Shown here: piece after piece, positions 1 through 5,389 of the stretch
Layout: each line of letters opens with the position of its first letter
How positions within the stretch are numbered: the stretch's first letter is position 1
DNA from: Candidatus Agathobaculum merdigallinarum
Lineage (GTDB): Bacteria; Bacillota; Clostridia; Oscillospirales; Butyricicoccaceae
Assembly (NCBI GenBank): GCA_019115425.1
Contig: DXDO01000054.1
Span: 1 to 10,527 of the forward strand
Length of the DNA stretch: 10,527 bases
Direction: 5' to 3'
The notes under the pieces: generated by a model
What the model saw: the letters and a program-made list of their open reading frames with translations, nothing else
Told to the model about the DNA's origin: nothing
Database searches by the model: none
Program-made: the position numbers and the translations under genes

Positions 1-135
1 GTCCGCAATGTCGATCATCAAAGCGGCTTCCGTCTTGCCCGGGATGACGCGGATCTTTTCCCCCAGAGAAGCTTTCAGCGCATCCTTCTGTGCGTCAGAC
101 AACATTTTTGATGTGGAAACTGCAATATATGGCAT
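1..135 (-). CDS. Tautomerase/MIF-like small protein, N-terminal part (cut by window edge)
   Basis: The first 45 codons are visible and the gene runs off the left edge. Translation opens MPYIAVSTSKMLSD and later reads RVIPGKTEAALMIDIAD. The Met-Pro start, with Pro2 as the usual catalytic base once Met is removed, plus the IPGK..ALMI segment, match the tautomerase/MIF superfamily (4-oxalocrotonate tautomerase, MIF-like). Such enzymes are small cytosolic keto-enol tautomerases; the real substrate cannot be told. The ATG complement is at 133-135, preceded by a GAGGTG ribosome binding site (complement of 142-147) with a 6-nt gap, which supports this start. The gene is divergent from the alpha/beta hydrolase and has its own promoter at 164-192. 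Family assignment is fairly sure; the rest of the protein is unseen. Confidence 0.75.
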   Translation of the reverse strand, partial: MPYIAVSTSKMLSDAQKDALKASLGEKIRVIPGKTEAALMIDIAD

Positions 136-163
136 AATCTGCACCTCATTCCTTATTTTTTTC

Positions 164-192
164 ATTATAACATTCCCTGCTTTCCAGCACAA
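164..192 (-). promoter_or_regulatory. Extended -10 promoter for the tautomerase gene
   Basis: On the minus strand there is a perfect TATAAT (complement of 164-169) preceded by TGT, giving TGnTATAAT, and a TTGTGC -35 (complement of 187-192) at exactly 17 bp. The predicted start lies about 20 nt upstream of the ribosome binding site at 142-147. This fits a housekeeping sigma-A promoter. Confidence 0.6.
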
Positions 193-236
193 GCCATAGA
201 ATTTATAAACGCTTTGTTAATTTTGCTCAAAAACCC

Positions 237-265
237 TGCACATTCACAGGTCTTTGTGGTATGAT
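237..265 (+). promoter_or_regulatory. Extended -10 promoter for the alpha/beta hydrolase
   Basis: TATGAT at 260-265 is preceded by TGG (a TGn extension). A weak -35, TGCACA, lies at 237-242 with a 17-bp spacer. The predicted mRNA starts near 272, leaving a leader of about 35 nt before the ATG at 306. Confidence 0.5.
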
Positions 266-305
266 ATTAGCAGTAAAAAATTGCCCGCTGAACGGAGGTG
301 TGTTT

Positions 306-1274
306 ATGAATATCAAGTGTACACAAAATATTTATAAAAGCGCCAACGGTGTGTCCCATGTCACCTACTATATTATGGTGCCTGAGGGCGTGGAAGCACA
401 TGGTATTGTCCAGCTTTCCCATGGCATGTGCGAATACTTTACCCGTTATACCACGTTCGCCAAATACCTGTGCGGCCTTGGCTTTATCGTGTGCGGCAAC
501 GATCACATCGGCCACGGCGCATCGGTTTCCCGCACTGCCGATCTGGGCTTTTTCGCCAAGCGTGATGGATGGAAATATTTGGTCGATGACGTTAAGCAGC
601 TGACCGATCTGATGCAGCGCCGCTATCCTGACCTGCCTTACTTTCTGCTTGGCCACTCGATGGGTTCGCTGGTTGCGCGGCTGTATCTGACCGATTACGG
701 AGAGAAGCTGTCGGGTTGCATCCTGATCGGTACAGTCGGCCCAAATCCCGGCGCGATCAGCGCCGCGCATCTGGCAGATTCGGTCGCCCGCACCCGCGGC
801 GTTACCTATCGGAGCGGTTTTTTATCCGATATTGCCTTTAAGGGCTACAACCGCAAAATCAAAAACCCCCACACCGTGTTTGACTGGCTCAGCAGGGATG
901 AAAGCGTGGTTTCTCTCTACCAGTCGGATGAAAAGTGCAATTTTATTTTCACAGCTGCCGGCTTCCGCGACCTGTTTATGCTGATCGCAAAGGCAAATGC
1001 GGCACATACCTTCCGACATACGCCGCGCGATCTGCCGCTGCTGTTTCTCGCCGGCGACAAGGACCCTGTCGGGAAATACGGCGAGGGTATTCGCCGCGTC
1101 GTCCACCTGTACCGCGGCGCGGGAGTGAAAAATATCGAAGTCATCTTTTATAAAGACGCACGGCACGAGGTACTCAATGAGCTTGGCCGGCTGGACGCCT
1201 TCGGGGACATTTCCCGCTGGCTGGAAGCCCAGCTTGCCGCGCGGGTCGAAGCCGGTCAGCAGGCCGCAACCTGA
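306..1274 (+). CDS. Alpha/beta hydrolase, monoacylglycerol lipase / lysophospholipase-like (serine hydrolase S33 type)
   Basis: A 322-aa protein with no signal peptide, so probably cytosolic. The nucleophile elbow GHSMGS puts the catalytic Ser at residue 118. The oxyanion-side motif LSHGMCEY is at about 37-44. GDKDPVG near 250 supplies the likely acid (Asp253), and DARHEVLNE supplies the His (His287). This order and spacing match the monoglyceride lipase/lysophospholipase branch of the alpha/beta hydrolase fold, which cleaves acyl esters of glycerol or lysophospholipids; the substrate here is inferred only. The ATG at 306 is chosen over an upstream in-frame codon at 261 because GGAGG (294-298) sits just before it and the 261 codon lies inside the -10 region. 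It is monocistronic and convergent with yqeB across the repeat element. There is no link to the molybdenum genes beyond position. Confidence 0.85.
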   Translation: MNIKCTQNIYKSANGVSHVTYYIMVPEGVEAHGIVQLSHGMCEYFTRYTTFAKYLCGLGFIVCGNDHIGHGASVSRTADLGFFAKRDGWKYLVDDVKQLTDLMQRRYPDLPYFLLGHSMGSLVARLYLTDYGEKLSGCILIGTVGPNPGAISAAHLADSVARTRGVTYRSGFLSDIAFKGYNRKIKNPHTVFDWLSRDESVVSLYQSDEKCNFIFTAAGFRDLFMLIAKANAAHTFRHTPRDLPLLFLAGDKDPVGKYGEGIRRVVHLYRGAGVKNIEVIFYKDARHEVLNELGRLDAFGDISRWLEAQLAARVEAGQQAAT

Positions 1275-1287
1275 TTCCCTGACGCCG

Positions 1288-1313
1288 AAAAAAACGGGCT
1301 GTAAAGCCCGTTT
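1288..1313 (-). terminator. yqeB: Intrinsic terminator at left end of the element (acts on minus-strand transcripts)
   Basis: Read on the minus strand, the sequence forms a 9-bp stem AAACGGGCT / AGCCCGTTT with a 4-nt loop (1292-1313) and continues into a run of seven T (complement of 1288-1294). It would end modE-yqeB transcripts after they cross the whole element. On the plus strand the same hairpin has only three T after the stem, so it should terminate poorly there. Confidence 0.65.
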
Positions 1314-1374
1314 GAGGCTGTCGAAAAACATAGTTTTTCGAACAGCCTCTCGATCGGAACCACGCTTCCGATCG
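1314..1374. other. Two adjacent inverted repeats inside the element
   Basis: 1314-1349: GAGGCTGT-CGAAAAAC, a 3-nt loop ATA, then GTTTTTCG-AACAGCCTC, which pairs over 16 bases with one bulge. 1351-1374: CGATCGGAA, a 6-nt loop, TTCCGATCG, a perfect 9-bp stem. Both would fold in either transcript. Confidence 0.6.
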
Positions 1375-1406
1375 AAAGTTCCGCTGGCTGCGCGCGCCTT
1401 TCAGGC

Positions 1407-1527
1407 AGCCCGTAGGCCACTAACCTTATTTGCCGCTTGGCGGCATTTTAATGAGTACACTTGCCAGCGGTTTGTATAGCCCGTAGGCCTCTATCCCTAT
1501 TCCGCCGCTATGCGGCGGTTCAATGAG
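1407..1527. repeat. Two direct copies of a ~50-bp motif with a central hairpin
   Basis: Copy 1 (1407-1455) and copy 2 (1478-1527) both begin AGCCCGTAGGCC, continue CTA.CC.TATT, carry a GCCGC-loop-GCGGC hairpin, and end AATGAG. Loop and outer stem bases differ between copies while pairing is kept (TGCCGC/GCGGCA against CCGCCGC/GCGGCGG). The start-to-start offset is 71 bp. Confidence 0.6.
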
Positions 1528-1559
1528 AGCAAACCGAGATACATGCTCCCGGTTTTTAT

Positions 1560-1633
1560 GGAAATTGCGGCTCACCGCAATTTCCTATTTGATGCGCGAC
1601 ACGCATTTTAACGCCGCACAGCGGCGGAATGCG
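1560..1633. other. Two further stem-loops inside the element
   Basis: 1560-1585: GGAAATTGCGG, loop CTCA, CCGCAATTTCC, a perfect 11-bp stem. 1602-1633: CGCATT...CGCCGC, loop ACA, GCGGCG.AATGCG, two stacked 6-bp stems with an uneven internal loop. The second stem has no T-run, so neither is a classic terminator. Confidence 0.55.
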
Positions 1634-1681
1634 GTATCGCGGGCTACGGCCTGCGGCGCGAAGGACTTTTTCGACATGCTG

Positions 1682-1706
1682 AAACGGGCTTTACAGCCCG
1701 TTTTTT
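1682..1706 (+). terminator. Intrinsic terminator at right end of the element (acts on plus-strand transcripts)
   Basis: AAACGGGCT, loop TTAC, AGCCCGTTT, followed by T through 1706: a 9-bp stem with a six-T run. It would end read-through from the alpha/beta hydrolase at 306-1274. It is the inverted twin of the hairpin at 1288-1313, so transcripts from both flanking genes cross the full element before stopping. Confidence 0.65.
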
Positions 1707-1708
1707 AT

Positions 1709-2557
1709 TTACAGCAGCCGAAGGCCCTTTTCCCGTGCGATTTCCAGCAGCGCTTCCACTACGCCGCCGCCGATGGCGCGCGCTTTGTCGGACACCGTGT
1801 CGCAGTATGCCGCCTGCTCAGGGCGCGGGTCGATATCCGCAATTTTCAGTCCCTTTTTCACAGGGTAGCCCGCGCGGATCAGTCCGCGCAGCACACCGTC
1901 GATCGTGGCATACACCGACGCATCACCCACCCGCGCGATGAGCTGACCTTTTCGCACCAACGCGCCGATGTCCAAAAGCTGTCCTGTCTCAGCTGTCACA
2001 AACGCCATCGCGCCGCTGGCCGGCGCGTGGATGACCCGCTCGTCCGCATAGCCCGCAATCACGCCTGGCACACCGGTATCCGGAGCCGCCGCCCCCTGCC
2101 GGATGATGCGCCCAAGATGATGCCCGCGCATGGTCTCCACCACCGCATCCACGTCCTGTCCGGCGGTAAAGCCCGGTCCCAAGCCGATCGTGATGGGCGC
2201 CATGCCGCAATGCGTTCCCAGATTGCGCTTGGCAAGAATCGCATCCACCACTGCGGCAGGGTGCAGCTTTGTAGCACACGCTGCATGCTCATCCACCAGC
2301 AGTGGAACCTCTCCCGCCTGTGCGGTCGCTTCCGCCTGTTCCGCGCACTCGATGCGGCGGCAGGTCACGCCTTCGACCTGCGCCGTCCCCTGCCAGACCG
2401 CTTCGCACAGCGCCGCCCTGCGGCGTATGGCGGAAGGGTTGGCGGACTCGGTTGCTATCACCTTGAAGCCGCAGCGATGCAGCCGTACGATCACACCCGT
2501 GGCAAGATCTCCCGCGCCGCGCACCAGCACCCAAGGCAGCCTGTTCTCCTGTTCCAA
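1709..2557 (-). CDS. yqeB: YqeB/EF2563-family selenium-dependent molybdenum hydroxylase (SDMH) accessory protein
   Basis: A 282-aa protein when started at TTG (complement of 2555-2557). It opens with WVLVRGAGDLATGVIVRL (about 9-26), a Rossmann-like segment typical of this family, then NPSAIRRRAALCEAV, GTHCGMAPITIGLGPGF (about 114-130) and DKARAIGGGVVEALL near the C-terminus. The family is linked to SDMH systems and is thought to help mature or deliver the selenium/molybdenum cofactor; the exact reaction is not established. The TTG start is chosen because AAGGAG (complement of 2566-2571) lies 8 nt before it. An upstream in-frame ATG at 2602 falls in the loop of a hairpin and would add 15 unfamily-like residues. 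It follows the ModE-type gene by 62 nt, so the two form one unit divergent from the Moco operon. Its partner XdhC is at 9075-10025. Confidence 0.85.
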   Translation of the reverse strand: MEQENRLPWVLVRGAGDLATGVIVRLHRCGFKVIATESANPSAIRRRAALCEAVWQGTAQVEGVTCRRIECAEQAEATAQAGEVPLLVDEHAACATKLHPAAVVDAILAKRNLGTHCGMAPITIGLGPGFTAGQDVDAVVETMRGHHLGRIIRQGAAAPDTGVPGVIAGYADERVIHAPASGAMAFVTAETGQLLDIGALVRKGQLIARVGDASVYATIDGVLRGLIRAGYPVKKGLKIADIDPRPEQAAYCDTVSDKARAIGGGVVEALLEIAREKGLRLL

Positions 2558-2587
2558 TGCATATTCTCCTTTGTTTGGGGCATGTTT

Positions 2588-2616
2588 GAAAAAGACGGCC
2601 ATCTTTCTGGCCAGTC
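2588..2616 (-). terminator. Weak terminator/attenuator-like hairpin between the ModE-type gene and yqeB
   Basis: On the minus strand GAC-T-GGCC, an 8-nt loop, GGCC-GTC pairs over 7 bp with one bulged T and runs into TTTTTC. It lies in the 62-nt gap before the yqeB start. Such a short stem would stop only part of the transcripts, so yqeB may be expressed less than the regulator. The T-run is only five long, hence low confidence. Confidence 0.35.
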
Positions 2617-2619
2617 CCC

Positions 2620-2970
2620 TTAGTCCAGAATTTCCGCGAAATACTCCTGCGCCAGCCGTTCGAGCATCTCATGCGCCTCGGTGTCAAACGCGCGATAGCG
2701 GCAAAGCAGTTCACGGCCCTTTTCGGTCAACGCCGCCCCGCCGCCGCCCGCGCCGCCGATGCGGCGCTCAAGCAGAGGAAAGCCGAGCTGTTCCTCACAG
2801 TCATGTATCACGCTCCACGCCTTATTGTAGCTCATTTGCATGTGCGCCGCGCTGCGCCGCAGCGAGCCGAGCTTGTCCACACCCTCCAGAAGCTGCGCAA
2901 TGCCCGGCCCGAATAATTTGCCCTCTTTCACAAGGCGCAGGCTCGCTCGCACACGGATTTTCTCCGCCAC
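2620..2970 (-). CDS. ModE-family winged-helix transcription regulator (DNA-binding domain only)
   Basis: A 116-aa protein. Residues 18-68 (LFGPGIAQLLEGVDKLGSLRRSAAHM...SYNKAWSVI) and the following RRIGGAGGGGAALTEKG wing (69-85) match the N-terminal winged helix-turn-helix of ModE, the molybdate-responsive regulator. E. coli ModE adds a molybdate-binding Mop/TOBE region of about 140 residues; here the chain ends after a short helical tail, so this is the stand-alone clostridial form. It probably controls molybdenum genes, but how it senses metal is unclear. The GTG start (complement of 2968-2970) has AAGGAGG (complement of 2979-2985) 8 nt upstream. It is the first gene of the modE-yqeB unit, divergent from the Moco operon; the inverted repeat at 3069-3096 between the promoters is a natural candidate target. 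Confidence 0.85.
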   Translation of the reverse strand: MAEKIRVRASLRLVKEGKLFGPGIAQLLEGVDKLGSLRRSAAHMQMSYNKAWSVIHDCEEQLGFPLLERRIGGAGGGGAALTEKGRELLCRYRAFDTEAHEMLERLAQEYFAEILD

Positions 2971-3003
2971 CGGCTCCCCCTCCTTCTCTGATCATCTGGC
3001 ATG

Positions 3004-3032
3004 ATTATATCATCCTATTGCGCGGAACGCAA
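3004..3032 (-). promoter_or_regulatory. Extended -10 promoter for the modE-type/yqeB unit
   Basis: On the minus strand TATAAT (complement of 3004-3009) is preceded by TGA, and TTGCGT (complement of 3027-3032) lies exactly 17 bp upstream. The -10 also sits in a small palindrome ATGAT-tat-ATCAT (3001-3013), which could be a second regulator contact. The predicted leader is short, since the ribosome binding site is at 2979-2985. Confidence 0.6.
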
Positions 3033-3068
3033 CGCGCAAGCCCCTGATGCCGCCCCAGCTCCGTGACC

Positions 3069-3096
3069 TTCGTTCATTATTTATAAATATAACGAA
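3069..3096. promoter_or_regulatory. Candidate ModE-box-like operator between divergent promoters
   Basis: TTCGTT (3069-3074) and AACGAA (3091-3096) bracket an AT-rich core with the palindrome ATTTATAAAT (3079-3088). The right half reads ATATAACGAA, close to the right half of the published ModE consensus (TATATAnCGAT). The left half TTCGTTcATtATtt is poorer, with a 2-nt insertion relative to its mirror. It lies upstream of both promoters, about 95 bp before the predicted plus-strand start. The resemblance plus the neighbouring ModE-type gene make it a good candidate; binding is inferred. Confidence 0.5.
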
Positions 3097-3139
3097 AATT
3101 TTCATAAAATTGATATACTTTCTTCAGGGCGCAACCTTC

Positions 3140-3169
3140 TTGCTGAAATATGTTTCGATATGCTATAAT
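3140..3169 (+). promoter_or_regulatory. Extended -10 promoter for the Moco operon
   Basis: TATAAT at 3164-3169 is preceded by TGC (TGnTATAAT). The best -35 is TTGCTG at 3140-3145 with an 18-bp spacer. A strong extended -10 with a poor -35 is the arrangement expected of a promoter helped by an activator, and the ModE-like site lies upstream. Predicted transcription start is near 3176. Confidence 0.6.
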
Positions 3170-3182
3170 AATTCCACAGCAG

Positions 3183-3214
3183 ACTGCCCCGCCTTTACAA
3201 GTCGGCGCGGCAGT
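3183..3214 (+). other. Hairpin at the predicted 5' end of the Moco operon mRNA
   Basis: ACTGCC-C-CGCC (3183-3193), a 10-nt loop, GGCG-C-GGCAGT (3204-3214): ten base pairs with one C-C mismatch, beginning only about 7 nt after the predicted start. It is followed by TTATCTT, too poor in T to be a convincing terminator. It may protect the 5' end or act as a regulatory leader. It does not match the long multi-stem Moco RNA motif as I know it. Confidence 0.4.
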
Positions 3215-3240
3215 TTATCTTGATAACTGGAGGCTTTTCC

Positions 3241-4266
3241 ATGAAACTGATGCGCACGCAGGACGCAGTCGGGCAGGTGCTCTGCCACGATATCACCCAG
3301 ATCATCCCCGGCGTCACCAAGGACGCGGTATTTCGCAAAGGGCATGTCATCCGCAAGGAGGATGTCCCCGTCCTGCTCAGCGTGGGCAAGGCGCATGTCT
3401 ATATCTGGGAGAACAACGAAAACATGCTGCATGAGAACGACGCAGCGGATATCCTGCGCGGTCTCTGCCAGAGCGCGCATATGCACGCCTCCGCCCCCAA
3501 GGAAGGGAAAATTGAGCTGACCGCCGAAACCGACGGTCTGCTGCTGGTCGATGTGGAACGCCTGCGCGCGGTCAATGCGTCGGGCGAAATGATGATCGCC
3601 ACGCGCGCATCCGGCTTTCCGGTCAGGGCGGGTGACAAGCTGTGCGGTATGCGCGTCATCCCGCTTGTTATTGAAAAAGAGAAAATGGAACGCGCGCAGC
3701 AGGCGGCTGGGCCTGAGCCGCTGCTGCGGCTTGTTCCATTCCGGCCGCGTCCGTTCGGCGTGGTCACAACGGGAAGTGAGGTCGCGGGCGGTCTGATCGA
3801 AGATGCGTTCACCCCCGTGCTGGTGAAAAAAATGGCTGAATACGGCTGTGAAATGGTGTCCCATGCGGTCTGCGGCGACGATCCCCAAGAAATCACTGCC
3901 GCCATCCGCAGGATGGCCGCGGAGGGCGCGGAGCTGATTTTATGCACCGGCGGCATGAGCGTGGACCCTGATGACCGCACTCCGCTCGCCATTCGCAACA
4001 CAGGCGCCGAGATCATCAGCTACGGCGCGCCCGTTCTGCCGGGCGCAATGTTCCTCCTGGCCTATCTGCCGGACGGACGACCGATCTGCGGCCTGCCTGG
4101 CTGCGTCATGTACGCAAAGCGCACGATTTTTGACCTTGTCCTGCCGCGCTTGCTGGCGGACGTACCCGTCACAAAGGATTTTCTCGCCGGACTGGGACAC
4201 GGCGGACTTTGCCTGCGCTGTCCGGAATGCCATTTCCCAAACTGCGGCTTCGGCAAGGGTGTATAA
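3241..4266 (+). CDS. MoeA-like molybdopterin-binding protein with Cys-rich tail
   Basis: A 341-aa protein. The N-terminal half is MoeA-like in feel (MKLMRTQDAVGQVLCHDITQ...FRKGHVI). A MoCF/MPT-binding domain starts at GVVTTGSEV (173-181) and carries CTGGMSVDPDDRTP (235-248) and a PGAMF..GLPGCVMYAK segment, the usual pterin-binding loops. It ends with CLRCPECHFPNCGFGKG, Cys at 324, 327, 330 and 335, a likely metal- or Fe-S-type tail seen in the clostridial molybdopterin-binding group; ligand unknown. It probably binds molybdopterin during molybdenum insertion, though it is shorter than canonical MoeA (about 400 aa), so the reaction is uncertain. The ATG at 3241 has GGAGG (3229-3233) 7 nt upstream; an in-frame TTG at 3220 is rejected because the ribosome binding site lies downstream of it. 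First gene of the operon. Confidence 0.85.
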   Translation: MKLMRTQDAVGQVLCHDITQIIPGVTKDAVFRKGHVIRKEDVPVLLSVGKAHVYIWENNENMLHENDAADILRGLCQSAHMHASAPKEGKIELTAETDGLLLVDVERLRAVNASGEMMIATRASGFPVRAGDKLCGMRVIPLVIEKEKMERAQQAAGPEPLLRLVPFRPRPFGVVTTGSEVAGGLIEDAFTPVLVKKMAEYGCEMVSHAVCGDDPQEITAAIRRMAAEGAELILCTGGMSVDPDDRTPLAIRNTGAEIISYGAPVLPGAMFLLAYLPDGRPICGLPGCVMYAKRTIFDLVLPRLLADVPVTKDFLAGLGHGGLCLRCPECHFPNCGFGKGV

Positions 4267-4280
4267 AAGGAGATTTTCTG

Positions 4281-4424
4281 ATGGAGATTACCCATATCGA
4301 CGCAAACGGCGCCGCCGCCCGCATCCCGCCGTACCGCTGGCTGCATCTGACCCAAAGCGTGGCCGCGCCTTCTCTGCCGGAAGAAGGACGCACCAAGGCT
4401 GTGCGCGAGGAACGCCATGCGTGA
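4281..4424 (+). CDS. Small 47-aa ORF with MoaC-like first residues (function unknown, possibly a remnant)
   Basis: The ORF begins MEITHIDANGAAARI and then continues PPYRWLHLTQSVAAPSLPEE before ending KAVREERHA. The start resembles the conserved MoaC opening (THID..G.ARMVDVS), but the MVDVS core and all later MoaC motifs are missing, and I did not find them in the other forward frames. The ribosome binding site is excellent: AAAAGGAG at 4265-4272, 8 nt before the ATG. Its stop overlaps the moaA start (ATGCGTGA, 4417-4424), an arrangement that couples translation. It may be a decayed moaC, a fragment left by deletion, or a short coupling peptide. That it is translated is likely; that it has a function is open. 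Confidence 0.5.
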   Translation: MEITHIDANGAAARIPPYRWLHLTQSVAAPSLPEEGRTKAVREERHA

Positions 4425-5385
4425 CGCGCTCGGTCGGGAAATCAATTATATGAGGCTGTCCATCACCGACCGCTGCAACCTGCGCTGCTGCTACTGCATG
4501 CCCACGGAAGGCGTGACGCCGATCGTGCACGACGATATCCTGCGGTATGAGGAACTGTTGCGCATCGCGCAGGCAGCGGCTGCGCTCGGCATCGATCGGT
4601 TCAAGGTCACGGGCGGTGAGCCGCTCGTGCGGCGGGGCGTGGCGGACTTTATCCGCGCATTGAAAGCGCTCCACGGCGTGCGGCAGGTGACGCTGACGAC
4701 CAACGGCCTGCTGCTTCCGTCCATGCTGGACGCACTGCTCGCCGCGGGGATGGACGCGGTCAACATCAGTTTGGACACGCTGGACAACGCCCAGTATCAG
4801 GCCGTCACCCGCAGCGCACACACAGCGGACGAGGTGCTGCACGCCGTCCGGCTGTGCGCTGGGCGGTTGCCGACCAAGATCAATGCGGTTCTGCTGCCCG
4901 AAACGGCATCGCAGCTGATTCCGCTTTCGCATCTGGCGCAGGAATTGCCGGTGGACGTGCGATTTATCGAGCAGATGCCGATCGGCACAGGCAAAACAGC
5001 TTCTGCGGAAGCCGCAACATCCGTACTCGGCCGCCTGCGCGCAGTCTGGCCGGATCTTGCGCCCGTCGAAGAACGGCGCGGCAACGGCCCCGCGCGGTAT
5101 TTTGCCGCAGGACAGCTCAAGGGACGTATCGGACTGATCCAGGCGGTCAGCCATGCCTTCTGCACGGACTGCAACCGCGTGCGCTTGACCAGCACGGGAT
5201 TTCTCAAACCATGCCTGTGCTATGACGAAGGCACGGATCTCAAACCGCTGCTGCGCGGCGGCGCAGATGATGCGGCGCTTGCCGCCGCCATGAAACAGGC
5301 GATATCTCAAAAACCCGCCGCTCACTGTTTTGCACAGCGGCAGAACATCACGGAACACAAGAGCATGAACCAAATTGGAGGATAA
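4417..5385 (+). CDS. moaA: GTP 3',8-cyclase MoaA (first step of molybdopterin synthesis)
   Basis: A 322-aa radical SAM enzyme that, with MoaC, converts GTP to cyclic pyranopterin monophosphate in the cytosol. The SAM-binding cluster motif CNLRCCYC gives Cys20, Cys24 and Cys27; the GGEP motif follows near 66-69. The second, substrate-side cluster is FCTDCNRVR with Cys249, Cys252 and then Cys266, the standard CX2CX13C. The chain ends with IGG, the double-Gly tail that MoaA needs for catalysis, so the protein is complete. Length is normal for the family. GAGG (4407-4410) lies 6 nt before the ATG, which overlaps the stop of the small ORF. The final Gly-Gly codons (GGAGGA, 5377-5382) also form the ribosome binding site of the next gene. 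Identification is secure. Confidence 0.95.
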   Translation: MRDALGREINYMRLSITDRCNLRCCYCMPTEGVTPIVHDDILRYEELLRIAQAAAALGIDRFKVTGGEPLVRRGVADFIRALKALHGVRQVTLTTNGLLLPSMLDALLAAGMDAVNISLDTLDNAQYQAVTRSAHTADEVLHAVRLCAGRLPTKINAVLLPETASQLIPLSHLAQELPVDVRFIEQMPIGTGKTASAEAATSVLGRLRAVWPDLAPVEERRGNGPARYFAAGQLKGRIGLIQAVSHAFCTDCNRVRLTSTGFLKPCLCYDEGTDLKPLLRGGADDAALAAAMKQAISQKPAAHCFAQRQNITEHKSMNQIGG

Positions 5386-5389
5386 AACC

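Larger units (their letters stand above)
1288..1706. repeat. Hairpin-rich intergenic element bounded by ~40-bp inverted ends
   Basis: This stretch has no convincing gene. The left end (1288-1328) and the reverse complement of the right end (1667-1706) agree at about 37 of 40 positions: an A-run, a GGGCT-loop-AGCCC hairpin, then TGTCGAAAAA. Inside lie several strong stem-loops (1314-1349, 1351-1374, 1560-1585, 1602-1633) and a ~50-bp motif present twice (1407-1455 and 1478-1527). No transposase, long ORF or clear target duplication is visible. The inverted ends and repeated internal parts suggest a non-autonomous mobile element (MITE-like) or an interspersed structured repeat; it also acts as the terminator region for two convergent genes. 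It could instead be only elaborate terminator DNA. The inverted ends are directly visible; the mobile origin is inference. Confidence 0.6.

Noticed and set aside
1177..1479. 100-codon plus-strand frame running from the hydrolase gene into the element
   Set aside because: It overlaps the hydrolase out of frame and then reads repeat DNA; its translation is low-complexity and unlike any family.
1288..1706. CRISPR array or transposase-bearing insertion sequence
   Set aside because: Only two imperfect copies of the inner motif exist with no regular spacers, and no open frame resembles a transposase.
1523..2623. Long plus-strand open frame (366 codons) opposite yqeB
   Set aside because: It is antisense to a clearly recognisable YqeB-family protein, is rich in Arg/His/Ala as GC-rich shadow frames are, has no family motif and begins inside the repeat element.
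3130..3240. Possible Moco riboswitch (Moco RNA motif) in the operon leader
   Set aside because: The predicted leader is only about 65 nt with one stem; the known motif is longer with several stems. No match could be supported by eye.
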